Positions 51,932 to 60,547 of a stretch of 64,000 bases of DNA are shown here, one piece after another (position 1 is the first letter of the stretch; every line of letters starts with the position of its first letter). The notes beneath the pieces were generated by a model. The model made no database searches. It was not told the DNA's origin and worked only from the letters and a program-made list of their open reading frames with translations. The position numbers and the translations under genes are program-made. Source of the stretch: Lachnotalea sp. AF33-28 (GTDB taxonomy: Bacteria > Bacillota > Clostridia > Lachnospirales > Lachnospiraceae); assembly GCF_003477885.1 (NCBI RefSeq), contig NZ_QUEE01000012.1:61488-125487 (forward strand), given 5' to 3'.

Positions 51932-53929
51932 ATGGGTTTTTTTGAGGAACAGAACGGCAGGCTTATTTTTAGAGAAAACGGAGAGACCGTACAGGTAGAG
52001 GCCTGGGGGACGGACAGCCTGCGCGTCCGCAGCAGGATATTAAGTGATATTGAGGAAGGAAACGCCGCTCTGCTTAAGCAGCCGGCCGGCCAGGTACAGA
52101 TACAGATGGATGAGTGGAGCGCAGAGATCACTAACGGAAACATCAAAGCGCTCCTTGAGGTGCAGCCCTGGGGAAAAGCGCTTCAGATGTCCTTTTACAA
52201 TCAGAAGGGGGAACTGCTTCTTAGAGAGATCTCCAACGGCGGCTCCCTGGTGAGAAAAGCGCGCTATTACCGGAACAGGCCGGGCGGCAGCTTTTATCTG
52301 AAAGCAACTTTTGAGTCAAATCCGAAGGAAAAGATATTCGGCATGGGGCAGTATCAGCAGGAACGCATGGATTTAAAGGGCTGCAATCTGGAGCTGGCGC
52401 ACCGCAATTCCCAGGCCAGCATCCCCTTCTATGTTTCAAGCCTCGGCTACGGATTTCTCTGGAATAACGCGGCCATCGGGGAAGTGCATTTCGGATTGAA
52501 TACCACAGAGTGGGTCGCTCAGTCCACAAAGCAGCTGGATTACTGGATCACGGCCGGTGACACGCCTGCTAAGATTGAAGAGCATTATGCGGATGCGACG
52601 GGCAAGGCGCCCATGATGCCGGAATTCGGTCTGGGCTTCTGGCAGTGCAAGCTTCGTTATTACAATCAGCAGCAGGTCGTGGATATTGCTTCCGAATATA
52701 AAAGGCGCGGCATCCCCTTAGACGTGCTGGTCATCGATTATTATCACTGGAAGAGATGCGGCGATTACCGTTTTGACGAGGAGTACTTCCCGAATCCGAA
52801 GGAGATGGTGCAGCAATTGCACGATATGGGGATAGAGACCATGGTATCCGTCTGGCCGCAGGTGGACTGGCGCAGTGAGAACTATGAAGAAATGAAGCAG
52901 CAGGGCCTTCTGGTAAAGAGCAACGCGGGCATTGATGTCCAGATGCTCTTTCATGGGAACAATGTATTCATGGATCCCACTAATCCGCGGACCAGGAAAT
53001 ATGTCTGGGATAAGTGCAGGAAGAATTACGCGGACCTCGGCATTCATACCTTCTGGCTGGATGAGGCGGAGCCGGAATTCGGGACCTATGAATATGACAA
53101 TTACAGGTACCATGCGGGGCCGGTGGAGGAAATCGGAAATATTTACCCCAGAGAATACGCCCGCATGTTTTACGAAGGCCAGAAGGAGATGGGGCAGGAG
53201 CATATCGTCAATCTGATCCGCTGCGCCTGGGCCGGCAGCCAGAGATACGGAGCGCTGGTCTGGTCCGGCGACATCATGTCGACCTATGAGGATTTCCGCA
53301 AGCAGATCTGTGCGGGCATACATATGGGACTGTGCGGCATCCCCTGGTGGACCACCGATATAGGCGGTTTCCACGGCGGATATACAGAAAAGCCGGAGTT
53401 TCGGGAAATGCTGGTCCGCTGGTTCCAGTTCGGAACCTTCTGCCCGGTCATGAGGCTTCACGGCTGCAGGCAGCCCGCACAGCAGATCATCAATAAGGCC
53501 GGAGAGGTGCGGGAGCAGACCGGAGCGGATAATGAGATTTGGAGCTTTGGGGAAGAAGCCTATCCGATTTTAAAGAAATTTATCGCCATCCGGGAGCTGA
53601 TGCGGGATTATACGAGAGGTTTGATGAAGGAGGCCCATGAGAAAGGAGCGCCGGTCATCAGAGCGCTGTTCTACGAGTTCCCCGAGGATCCGGCCAGCTG
53701 GGATGCCCAATATGAGTACCTCTTCGGACCTGACCTTTTAATCGCGCCGGTCTGCTGGGAACATGCCGGAAGCAGAAAGGTATACCTGCCGGCCGGGGCA
53801 GACTGGATACATGCCGGTACGGGAGAAGCCTATGCCGGCGGACAGGAATATGAGGTGGAGGCGCCTCTGGAAACCCTGCCGGTGTTCCTTCGTGACGGGA
53901 ACCAGAGCTATCTGATCGGGGAAATATAA
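51932..53929 (+). CDS. Glycoside hydrolase family 31
   Basis: A 665-residue GH31 enzyme with N-terminal beta-sandwich, TIM barrel and C-terminal beta domains. The nucleophile is Asp377 (FWLDEAEPEFG) and the acid/base Asp447 (VWSGDIMSTYEDF). The barrel segment YHWKRCGDYRFDEEYFPNP groups it with the compact GH31 enzymes annotated as alpha-xylosidases or alpha-glucosidases; the sugar cannot be settled by eye. No signal peptide, so cytoplasmic. AGGAGG precedes the ATG. It would complement GH95 and LacZ in dismantling xyloglucan-like oligosaccharides if it is an alpha-xylosidase. Confidence 0.9.
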   Translation: MGFFEEQNGRLIFRENGETVQVEAWGTDSLRVRSRILSDIEEGNAALLKQPAGQVQIQMDEWSAEITNGNIKALLEVQPWGKALQMSFYNQKGELLLREISNGGSLVRKARYYRNRPGGSFYLKATFESNPKEKIFGMGQYQQERMDLKGCNLELAHRNSQASIPFYVSSLGYGFLWNNAAIGEVHFGLNTTEWVAQSTKQLDYWITAGDTPAKIEEHYADATGKAPMMPEFGLGFWQCKLRYYNQQQVVDIASEYKRRGIPLDVLVIDYYHWKRCGDYRFDEEYFPNPKEMVQQLHDMGIETMVSVWPQVDWRSENYEEMKQQGLLVKSNAGIDVQMLFHGNNVFMDPTNPRTRKYVWDKCRKNYADLGIHTFWLDEAEPEFGTYEYDNYRYHAGPVEEIGNIYPREYARMFYEGQKEMGQEHIVNLIRCAWAGSQRYGALVWSGDIMSTYEDFRKQICAGIHMGLCGIPWWTTDIGGFHGGYTEKPEFREMLVRWFQFGTFCPVMRLHGCRQPAQQIINKAGEVREQTGADNEIWSFGEEAYPILKKFIAIRELMRDYTRGLMKEAHEKGAPVIRALFYEFPEDPASWDAQYEYLFGPDLLIAPVCWEHAGSRKVYLPAGADWIHAGTGEAYAGGQEYEVEAPLETLPVFLRDGNQSYLIGEI

Positions 53930-54003
53930 AACGGTTAAGCGTTGATCGATTTGTTCAGCGGTGAAGTGCTGGGCAGGCGGGAAACGCAATAAGCATGTTA
54001 GGA

Positions 54004-54044
54004 ATAAATGCCTGCAAGTCCGGTTAGAACCTGCAGGCATTTAT
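54004..54044. terminator. Two-way terminator between GH31 and apiosidase-like genes
   Basis: A perfect 13-bp stem (54004-54016 with 54032-54044) with a 15-nt loop. AAATTTTTAG follows on the + strand. It serves the convergent gene pair. Confidence 0.75.
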
Positions 54045-54050
54045 AAATTT

Positions 54051-55352
54051 TTAGTGATTTTTTAATACCAGCACCCAGTCATTATGACCGGAAAAACGTG
54101 TGACAGGCTCCACGGTAACCGCCTCTTTTCCGGTCATATCCCCAAAATAGCTGTAAACGCCGCTCACAGGATCCAGCCAGTAAGCATATAGCCGTTTTCC
54201 TGCATAACCGGTGAGGTCAAGGGTAAATTCCTTTCCCAGGTAATCGTAGCAGAAAATGAAATCTTCACCCGCAAACACTGAGATCCGTTCATACATTTTT
54301 CCCTGTCCGGACAGCAAAAGCTCTTCTGCGGGACGGCCCTCCGTGAAATCCACGCTGGTCATCAAATCCTTCAGATGCTTCATGTGGCAGGAACCTTCGT
54401 GATGGATGGACTCCCGCCAGGTTTCCTTCACGCCGTATTTCCCGGGTTGTTCTCCGGTATAGAACTGCTGGATCGCGTTATCCCCATAGGTATGGCCGGC
54501 AGCTCCCTGAAATACGGACCAGTAGGCGTATCGGCGCACATCCCAAGCCTGCCAGTATGGCTGGCTTGGATCATGAAGGCCCTGGAGGATCTGCTCGTAG
54601 GACGGCTCGCCGTCCAGCGTAGGCTTAACCGGCACGCATCGCAGATCCCTGTCTACATATTTCCAGTTATCCTCCCCAAAGAACTCCTCCTTTGCAGAAT
54701 TGTCATCCCATCTGCCCAAAGCGGGCTGGTCATAGCGCCGGTGCCCGGACTGGAACATATTGATATCCAGCCACTCATCCTGCTGAAACCACATGGAAGA
54801 AGCCGTTCTCCCGAAGGGATGGTACGCAATCAGCTTATCCGGCATTTTTTCCTTGAGAAGACGTCCAAATTCCCGGTAGAAATCCAGGCCGTCGGTTCCA
54901 AGGATATCGCCGCCCAGGATCCAGATGATGTTGGGCCGGTCCTTATATCTCTGATACAGAAAATCCGCATATTGGGCGGCGCTGCCGGTATTCAGCATGC
55001 CATATTTTACGATACTTCCCCAGGAAGGCAGCAGCCCCATATAGATCCCCAGTTCTTCCGCTATGCTTATAACTTCATCGCAGTGTTTCCAGAACTTTGC
55101 GCTCGTCACATCGCAGTTTACCGTGGTGAGACTGTTGGCCTCTTCCCCCGGCAGGCTGTTAATCAGGACTGCCTGGATCACATTGAACCCCTTATCCGCT
55201 CTGTTTTTCAGATAGATCCGTGCGTCTTCCCCACTGCTTTGCTGAAGCAGCAGCCAGGCCGTGTCACCCAGCCAGAAAAAGGGAGTATCCCCGTTTTTCA
55301 GGTATTTTCTGTTTTCACTGACGCGAAGTGCTCCGCGCTCCCAATATTTCAT
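54051..55352 (-). CDS. Apiosidase-like glycoside hydrolase (DUF4038, GH140-type)
   Basis: A 433-residue protein resembling the DUF4038/apiosidase family: a TIM barrel (GDTAWLLLQQSSGEDARIYLKNRADKGFNVIQ; IIWILGGDILGTD; DINMFQSGHRRYD; KPTLDGEPSYEQ) with a C-terminal beta domain. GGD in ILGGD and the Glu in LDGEPSYE are the probable catalytic acids. GH140 enzymes cleave apiose from rhamnogalacturonan II. It has no signal peptide. The ATG at 55352 follows a strong AGGAGG; the longer frame to 55397 would cross this site. It has its own promoter and is a single-gene unit. Confidence 0.85.
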   Translation of the reverse strand: MKYWERGALRVSENRKYLKNGDTPFFWLGDTAWLLLQQSSGEDARIYLKNRADKGFNVIQAVLINSLPGEEANSLTTVNCDVTSAKFWKHCDEVISIAEELGIYMGLLPSWGSIVKYGMLNTGSAAQYADFLYQRYKDRPNIIWILGGDILGTDGLDFYREFGRLLKEKMPDKLIAYHPFGRTASSMWFQQDEWLDINMFQSGHRRYDQPALGRWDDNSAKEEFFGEDNWKYVDRDLRCVPVKPTLDGEPSYEQILQGLHDPSQPYWQAWDVRRYAYWSVFQGAAGHTYGDNAIQQFYTGEQPGKYGVKETWRESIHHEGSCHMKHLKDLMTSVDFTEGRPAEELLLSGQGKMYERISVFAGEDFIFCYDYLGKEFTLDLTGYAGKRLYAYWLDPVSGVYSYFGDMTGKEAVTVEPVTRFSGHNDWVLVLKNH

Positions 55353-55397
55353 AATATGTATATACCTCCTGAATCGAATTATGGTACGTTGTCTCAA

Positions 55398-55426
55398 AGT
55401 CTAACCACGGGAATCTGAAATGTCAA
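55398..55426 (-). promoter_or_regulatory. Promoter of the apiosidase-like gene
   Basis: On the minus strand TTGACA (55426-55421), 17-nt spacer, TAGACT (55403-55398), 46 nt upstream of the start codon. Confidence 0.75.
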
Positions 55427-55465
55427 GTGTTTGAAAAAAATCAAAACTTTTATAGTTTTTTTGAA

Positions 55466-55494
55466 TTGTATAAATATGAAATATCGCTTAAAAT
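55466..55494 (+). promoter_or_regulatory. Promoter of the acetyl esterase gene
   Basis: TTGTAT (55466-55471), 17-nt spacer, TAAAAT (55489-55494). It predicts a leader of about 135 nt. The two divergent promoters of this 282-nt gap are 40 bp apart and separated by an AT-rich segment. Confidence 0.65.
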
Positions 55495-55634
55495 GAAAAC
55501 AACGATCATGTGCGAGCAGGACGGAAATGAAGCGATAAGGCCGGAGAGAGAGTTTCTGGCGGCAGTGAGATCCGAAAAGGCTCCGGAGGGATAACAGTCC
55601 GGGCACAGGTGGATGGAATGGAAGGAGAAGCGGA

Positions 55635-56597
55635 ATGTCATTTGAGAGCATGTCAGTGGAAAATATGAAAAAATATATGGGTACCAACCCGAGACCGACA
55701 GATTTTGACCGATACTGGGAGGAATCCCTGGAGGAGATTGCAGCGTGGGATCCCAGCCCCCGGCTGGTGCCGGCGGCTTTTCGGGCGGCCGGGGCCGAAT
55801 GTTTTGACCTCTATTACAGCGGAGCGGATGGCGCGCAGATACATGCCAAGTATCTGCGGCCTGCCGGACGAAAAGGTAAGATTCCGGTGATCTATATGTT
55901 TCACGGATATTCGGGGAATTCTGGGGATTGGTGGGATAAGCTGGCCTGGATCTCCCAGGGATTTGCAGTGGCGGTCATGGACTGCCGGGGACAGGCCGGC
56001 CTATCGGAGGACAGAGGAAATGTAAACTGCACCACATATCACGGACATATTATCCGCGGGCTGCTTGAAGGGTCGAAAGCGCTGCTGTTTCGGCAGATTT
56101 TCATGGATACCGCTCTGTTAGTGAAGGCTGTAAAGAACTTCCCGGAGACAGACAGCGCCAGAATGGCGGTCCACGGCGGTTCCCAGGGGGGCGGACTGTC
56201 CCTGGTATGTGCGGCGCTGGTGCCGGAAATCCGGTGTGCGGCCGTGTTGTATCCGTTCCTGTGTGATTACCGGAGAGTCTGGGAGCTGAACTGCCGGGGA
56301 AGCGCTTATGAAGGGCTTGAATACTTCTTCCGTGCGTACGACCCCAGGCATGAACAGGAAGAGGAATATTTTACCCGGCTGGGTTACATCGACGTGCAAT
56401 ATCTCGTACCGAGAATACGGGCAAAGGTGCTCTGGGGCATGGGACTTAAGGATGAGGCATGCCCGGCATCCACGCAGTTTGCCGCATATAACCGTTTGAA
56501 GACAGAAAAACAGCTCATGCTGTATCCCGATTTCGGCCATGAGGGGCTTCCTGGATTTATTGACGAGTGTGTGATGTTTCTTTCATCGAATCTGTGA
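55635..56597 (+). CDS. Acetyl-xylan esterase / cephalosporin-C deacetylase family
   Basis: A 320-residue alpha/beta hydrolase of the AXE1 type (CE7). The family opening (FDRYWEESLEEIAAWDP), the RGQAGLSED motif of CE7 (here DCRGQAGLSED), the serine elbow HGGSQGGG (Ser183), the acid Asp273 (GLKDEACPAS) and His302 (FGHEGLP) are all present. CE7 enzymes deacetylate short xylo-oligosaccharides in the cytoplasm. No signal peptide. GGAGAAGCGG lies before the ATG. The last 15 bp overlap the convergent GH2 gene. Confidence 0.92.
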   Translation: MSFESMSVENMKKYMGTNPRPTDFDRYWEESLEEIAAWDPSPRLVPAAFRAAGAECFDLYYSGADGAQIHAKYLRPAGRKGKIPVIYMFHGYSGNSGDWWDKLAWISQGFAVAVMDCRGQAGLSEDRGNVNCTTYHGHIIRGLLEGSKALLFRQIFMDTALLVKAVKNFPETDSARMAVHGGSQGGGLSLVCAALVPEIRCAAVLYPFLCDYRRVWELNCRGSAYEGLEYFFRAYDPRHEQEEEYFTRLGYIDVQYLVPRIRAKVLWGMGLKDEACPASTQFAAYNRLKTEKQLMLYPDFGHEGLPGFIDECVMFLSSNL

Positions 56598-59423
56598 GTA
56601 CAGATCCGATGAGCCATGCACCTGTCCTCCCATATCCTCATATACGATTTTAGCAAGCTCCGGCGTGGTATTGTAGCCGCTGTCCATGATAGAGCACAGC
56701 CAGCGATCCGTCACCGCGGTCTTAGGCCTGAATTCATCAGAGGACAGATAGCGGATCATGGAATTGTACAGGCTGACCGTGCCGGGTTCGTTATTGTGCA
56801 TATTCAGAGCGCACACGAGAAGCCCTCCCTTTCCCACCGCCAGTTCAAAAATGCCGGCCTGTCTGCGGATCAGCTTATAGCTGCTGACCACCTCCAGGAT
56901 CGGGTCAAACGGTATATCCAGATTGTTAAATACAACCGCCTCACCGCCCTCCAGCATGCTGTAGAACTGCCAGTCGCAGAAGCCTTCCTGCGGGAACTGC
57001 CTGGTCAGAGGGTGGTCATAAATGACGGTGGCACAGTTGCCGTCCACGCGTCCGCCGGTCATGAGCTGGAAGGTGGTCAAAAGGGCGGGAAAAGGTCCGC
57101 TTCCAAGGAGCAGGATGCGCCCGCCTTCGGACATGTATGAAAGCGATTCCCGATCCAGCCGGTCCGTCACACGGATGCCGGAAAATTCCTCTTTTTTTGT
57201 CCCGTTTGGATACACCCAGTAATCCCAATGATTCGTGAGTTCAGTATATTCACCGGATAAACGCACGCGCAGCTTCAGATGAGCACCTCTTCCTCCGACG
57301 GCAGGGGCCACGGCATGTACGGTGCCCAAAGGAGTTACGCTGCCGTTTGGGACATCCCGCACCTCCCACCCCCCTCTGGCGCAGATCCGACGGTTTTCAT
57401 CCTCCAGATACCAGGATAAAAGACCGCGTTTTATAGGATTTGGACCGTAGAGTGAAACGAAGATGTCCGCCGAAAAGGCTTCTCCTGTCTGCAGATTCCT
57501 GTGAGGGGTGCAGTTTGTAAGAAGCACGCTTTCCCCGTTATATGAAATGACATCTTCAGGGGCAAATCCCGGCTTGGGTTCATAAAATTCGTTGAACATG
57601 CCTACCGCATATCCTGTTCGGTGCCAGTGGCAGTCGATGCCGCCCAGATAGTCATAGCCGGATACAGAGCTTAGAAGGCGCGCCTTTTCCAGACTGAATT
57701 TGGCAGTCAGGCTCATCCATCGGCAGGAGTTGAGGTAGTAGAGCGGAGAGTTCTTCACCACGCCCATCTTTGTCATATAGGCCCGTGCCGCCGCATACAG
57801 GGAAGTACCGATCCTTGTGCCTTCATAGCGGTGCTCCAGATCCAGATTCAGCCAGCTGTCGTTGATGCCGGCCTCATGGATCATGCAGGGGTGATGATAG
57901 ATGGAAAACCGCCCGTTCAGTTTGTCCATGTCATGGAACATGGAGTGATAGCTGAAGAGCCCGATCCAGGGTGACAGCGCATCGCTGAAAGCCTCTACCC
58001 TGGCCAGCCTCACCGCGTTGTGGGGCACCGGATTCTTTGTATAACCGGATTCCTTTTCATCCATCCGCAGTTCGATATTAAACAGTGCGCTCATTGGATT
58101 GTACAGGCAGTCAGGCGCCAGCCGATGGCAGTGCTCCGACATCCTTTTAAGCTTTTCCTCCATGGTATCGTCGATCTGGACCTCGTTGCCGCAGCAGTAA
58201 AGGATGACGCAGGGATGCCTGCGGCAGGTTATAAGGATATCCAGAAATTCGGACTCCGTAAATCCGTTGGGCGCTTCCACCTGCATCAGCATGCCCAGCC
58301 GGTCCGCCTCTATAAGGCATTCTTCGGGAGGAACCCAGGTGTGGAACCGGATCCAGTTGTACCCCATGCTCTTTAACGAAAGGATGGCTTTGCGGTAATA
58401 GGAGCGTTGAGTGGGCACCGTACAGGTTTCCGGAAAATACGCATGTTCCGTGATCCCCCTTAGAAAGATAGGGACATTGTTCAGATACAGTGCCTTTTCC
58501 CTGCTCTCGGCGTAGCGAAGACCGAAGGCCTGTTCCTTGTGGTCAAGGATTGTGCTGCCGTCCCGGAGGGTGAACTCCAGCCGGTAGAGGCGCGGGCTGA
58601 CATCGGACCAGGGTTTTAAACCAAAAGTTTCGGTGGTCCACGTAAAATCACCGTCCGAAGAGGCCGCGGTGCCGCAGGCGATAACAGGCAGTTCTGATGA
58701 AACCGCCCCTTCTTCCCCGTCTGTGACGGCCCAGTCCAGTGAAAGCGTCTGAATGGAATATCCGCTGCGCCGGACGCCGATCTCCCAATACAGGCTGTGA
58801 AGGCTTTGATCGGTCCGGACATAGCAGTTTCCCAGGCCGGCCTTGCCTGCCGTTCTGATGCATACTGAACGCGTGATGCCTCCGCCTTTGCCCTTAAATC
58901 CACGGATGCTGCAGCCGAGAACATCCTTTCGCCCATTGGATACGGCAATGATGAGTTCGTTTGCCTCCCCCGGCTTAAGGCCCCTGTTAAGCTCCAGCTC
59001 AAATGGCGTCAGATGGCCCAGATGATGGCCGATGTATTCCCCGTTTAACCATACCCAGGCTTCCAGCGCTACGCCGCCAATCTGCAGAGTGACACAGGAA
59101 TCTGCCCAGGCAGCTTCTGCTGTGAAGGTTCTGTGGTACCATCCTGTGCCGATCATAGTAGGCAGGGAAGCGTCCGGCGGATTCAGGCCGATGGGAAATG
59201 CGGGCGGGCGGTAATCGGGATTGATCAGGCAGTCTCTGGACCAGAATTTCGTGAAGTTCATCCTGTCCTGACAGTCGTCCCAGTATGCGGGGACCGGGAT
59301 TCGGGTTTCATATTCTTCTTCGCCCGGAAAAACCGCATGCTCCGGGTCGGGCGCCAGTCTTGTGTAGGCGAAATCCCATTCTCCGTCCAGCGGGAGAATG
59401 GCGGCTGTGTTTCTTTTATCCAT
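56583..59423 (-). CDS. Glycoside hydrolase family 2 enzyme
   Basis: A 946-residue GH2 protein. A jelly-roll N-terminal domain (PLDGEWDFAY, GTGWYHRTF) and Ig-like domain lead into a TIM barrel. The acid/base is Glu414 (YCCGNEVQIDD) and the probable nucleophile Glu517 (MIHEAGINDSW). The C-terminal part (about 760-946) lacks the LacZ small-chain domain and resembles a glutamine-amidotransferase-like or beta-rich module with a GRILLLGSGPFPALL segment. The sugar specificity (galactose, glucuronate, mannose) is unclear. It follows its AraC regulator on the same strand with a 97-nt gap and starts at ATG after TTGGAGA. The last 15 bp overlap the acetyl esterase gene in a tail-to-tail arrangement. Confidence 0.88.
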   Translation of the reverse strand: MDKRNTAAILPLDGEWDFAYTRLAPDPEHAVFPGEEEYETRIPVPAYWDDCQDRMNFTKFWSRDCLINPDYRPPAFPIGLNPPDASLPTMIGTGWYHRTFTAEAAWADSCVTLQIGGVALEAWVWLNGEYIGHHLGHLTPFELELNRGLKPGEANELIIAVSNGRKDVLGCSIRGFKGKGGGITRSVCIRTAGKAGLGNCYVRTDQSLHSLYWEIGVRRSGYSIQTLSLDWAVTDGEEGAVSSELPVIACGTAASSDGDFTWTTETFGLKPWSDVSPRLYRLEFTLRDGSTILDHKEQAFGLRYAESREKALYLNNVPIFLRGITEHAYFPETCTVPTQRSYYRKAILSLKSMGYNWIRFHTWVPPEECLIEADRLGMLMQVEAPNGFTESEFLDILITCRRHPCVILYCCGNEVQIDDTMEEKLKRMSEHCHRLAPDCLYNPMSALFNIELRMDEKESGYTKNPVPHNAVRLARVEAFSDALSPWIGLFSYHSMFHDMDKLNGRFSIYHHPCMIHEAGINDSWLNLDLEHRYEGTRIGTSLYAAARAYMTKMGVVKNSPLYYLNSCRWMSLTAKFSLEKARLLSSVSGYDYLGGIDCHWHRTGYAVGMFNEFYEPKPGFAPEDVISYNGESVLLTNCTPHRNLQTGEAFSADIFVSLYGPNPIKRGLLSWYLEDENRRICARGGWEVRDVPNGSVTPLGTVHAVAPAVGGRGAHLKLRVRLSGEYTELTNHWDYWVYPNGTKKEEFSGIRVTDRLDRESLSYMSEGGRILLLGSGPFPALLTTFQLMTGGRVDGNCATVIYDHPLTRQFPQEGFCDWQFYSMLEGGEAVVFNNLDIPFDPILEVVSSYKLIRRQAGIFELAVGKGGLLVCALNMHNNEPGTVSLYNSMIRYLSSDEFRPKTAVTDRWLCSIMDSGYNTTPELAKIVYEDMGGQVHGSSDLYSQIR

Positions 59424-59520
59424 TGGTTTTCTCCAATCCAGTTCAGTGATATATTTATTTTACAGGAATCGGAGAAAGAGAAAATAACAAATCCTCTTTT
59501 TTTCATGTTAATAAGTATGA

Positions 59521-60339
59521 TCAGATAATCTTCGACGGCGCAATGTGATAGACCTTCTTAAAGGCCCGGGAAAAGCTGTACGGATCTTCATAACCCACCA
59601 TCTGCGCCACCTCTCCCACGGTAAATTTATATTCATACAGATATTCCAGTGCCTTTTTCATCTTTAACTGCAGTATGAAATTGGCCGGTGTGACGCCGAT
59701 GGCATTTTTAAAATATGTGATAAAATATTTATCCGACATGCCGGCCGCTTCGGCCAGCTCACCGACGCTGATCGGCCTGTTAAGATTCGCACTGATAAAG
59801 CCAAGGACAGGGCGAAGCCTGGCGGCCGGCTGTTTTTTAAAATCACAAGAGCTGTCGGCAGGAAGATTCTGATACCGGTAGCGGATGAGCTTTATAAGGA
59901 GCATGGCAAAGCAGCTTTTCATATAATGCGATGAAAGCGGGATGGCGTTCTTATAGTTTTGATATTCCTTCAGAAAGAGCGCAGTCTCCTCATGAACCGC
60001 CGCTGCCGGGATGAAACCCGCAAGAGGAAACTCCTGAAATGCCCGGTGATCATGCCCGAGCCCGACATCAAAATGAATGAAGAGAAAACGGCAGGTATCC
60101 GTTAGGGCGTATGCCTTATATAAGAGCTGCGGGTACAGCAGAAACAGATCGTTTTCCTGTACAGCATATTCCTTTTCATCCAGTATCAGCTTTATCTTCC
60201 CTTCCAGGATCAGCCACAGGTCGTAATCGGATTTTGCATTGACCTCATACCATTCCCTGCTTTTTGATACCTCGCTGCATCCCTTCATATCTATATCCAT
60301 GTAGGAAATAACGGAATCCAACAGAGTTAATTCGTCCAT
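59521..60339 (-). CDS. AraC-family regulator with cupin domain
   Basis: A 272-residue regulator: N-terminal cupin domain (YDLWLILEGKIKLILDEKEYAVQENDLFLLYP) and C-terminal double helix-turn-helix (ISVGELAEAAGMSDKYFITYF and EVAQMVGYEDPYSFSRAFKKVYHIAPS). The start at 60339 has AGAGGA upstream; the longer frame to 60420 overlaps the promoter. It is divergent from GH125 and upstream of GH2, so it probably controls both. Confidence 0.88.
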   Translation of the reverse strand: MDELTLLDSVISYMDIDMKGCSEVSKSREWYEVNAKSDYDLWLILEGKIKLILDEKEYAVQENDLFLLYPQLLYKAYALTDTCRFLFIHFDVGLGHDHRAFQEFPLAGFIPAAAVHEETALFLKEYQNYKNAIPLSSHYMKSCFAMLLIKLIRYRYQNLPADSSCDFKKQPAARLRPVLGFISANLNRPISVGELAEAAGMSDKYFITYFKNAIGVTPANFILQLKMKKALEYLYEYKFTVGEVAQMVGYEDPYSFSRAFKKVYHIAPSKII

Positions 60340-60391
60340 TTCATCCTCTTTCTGTTTCTTAAACGGTAGAATCCTTTGTACGGTTAATAGG

Positions 60392-60420
60392 ATTATAACC
60401 CGTTTCATCTTTTGCCGCAA
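60392..60420 (-). promoter_or_regulatory. Promoter of the AraC gene at 60339
   Basis: On the minus strand TTGCGG (60420-60415), 17-nt spacer, TATAAT (60397-60392), 52 nt before the start codon. Confidence 0.75.
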
Positions 60421-60472
60421 CGAATAAGATCCGTACTTTTTTACGAAAGAATCCTACTGCCGGGCAACAGTC

Positions 60473-60501
60473 TTGTAATAAGCGGGAGGATTCAGTATAA
60501 T
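60473..60501 (+). promoter_or_regulatory. Promoter of the GH125 gene
   Basis: TTGTAA (60473-60478), 17-nt spacer, perfect TATAAT (60496-60501), 46 nt before the start codon. AGGATT lies inside the spacer at 60487-60492. Confidence 0.8.
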
Positions 60502-60547
60502 GGCTGTAATTAAATAAAGTAATCCAATATAAAAGGGGTATGCAGCA

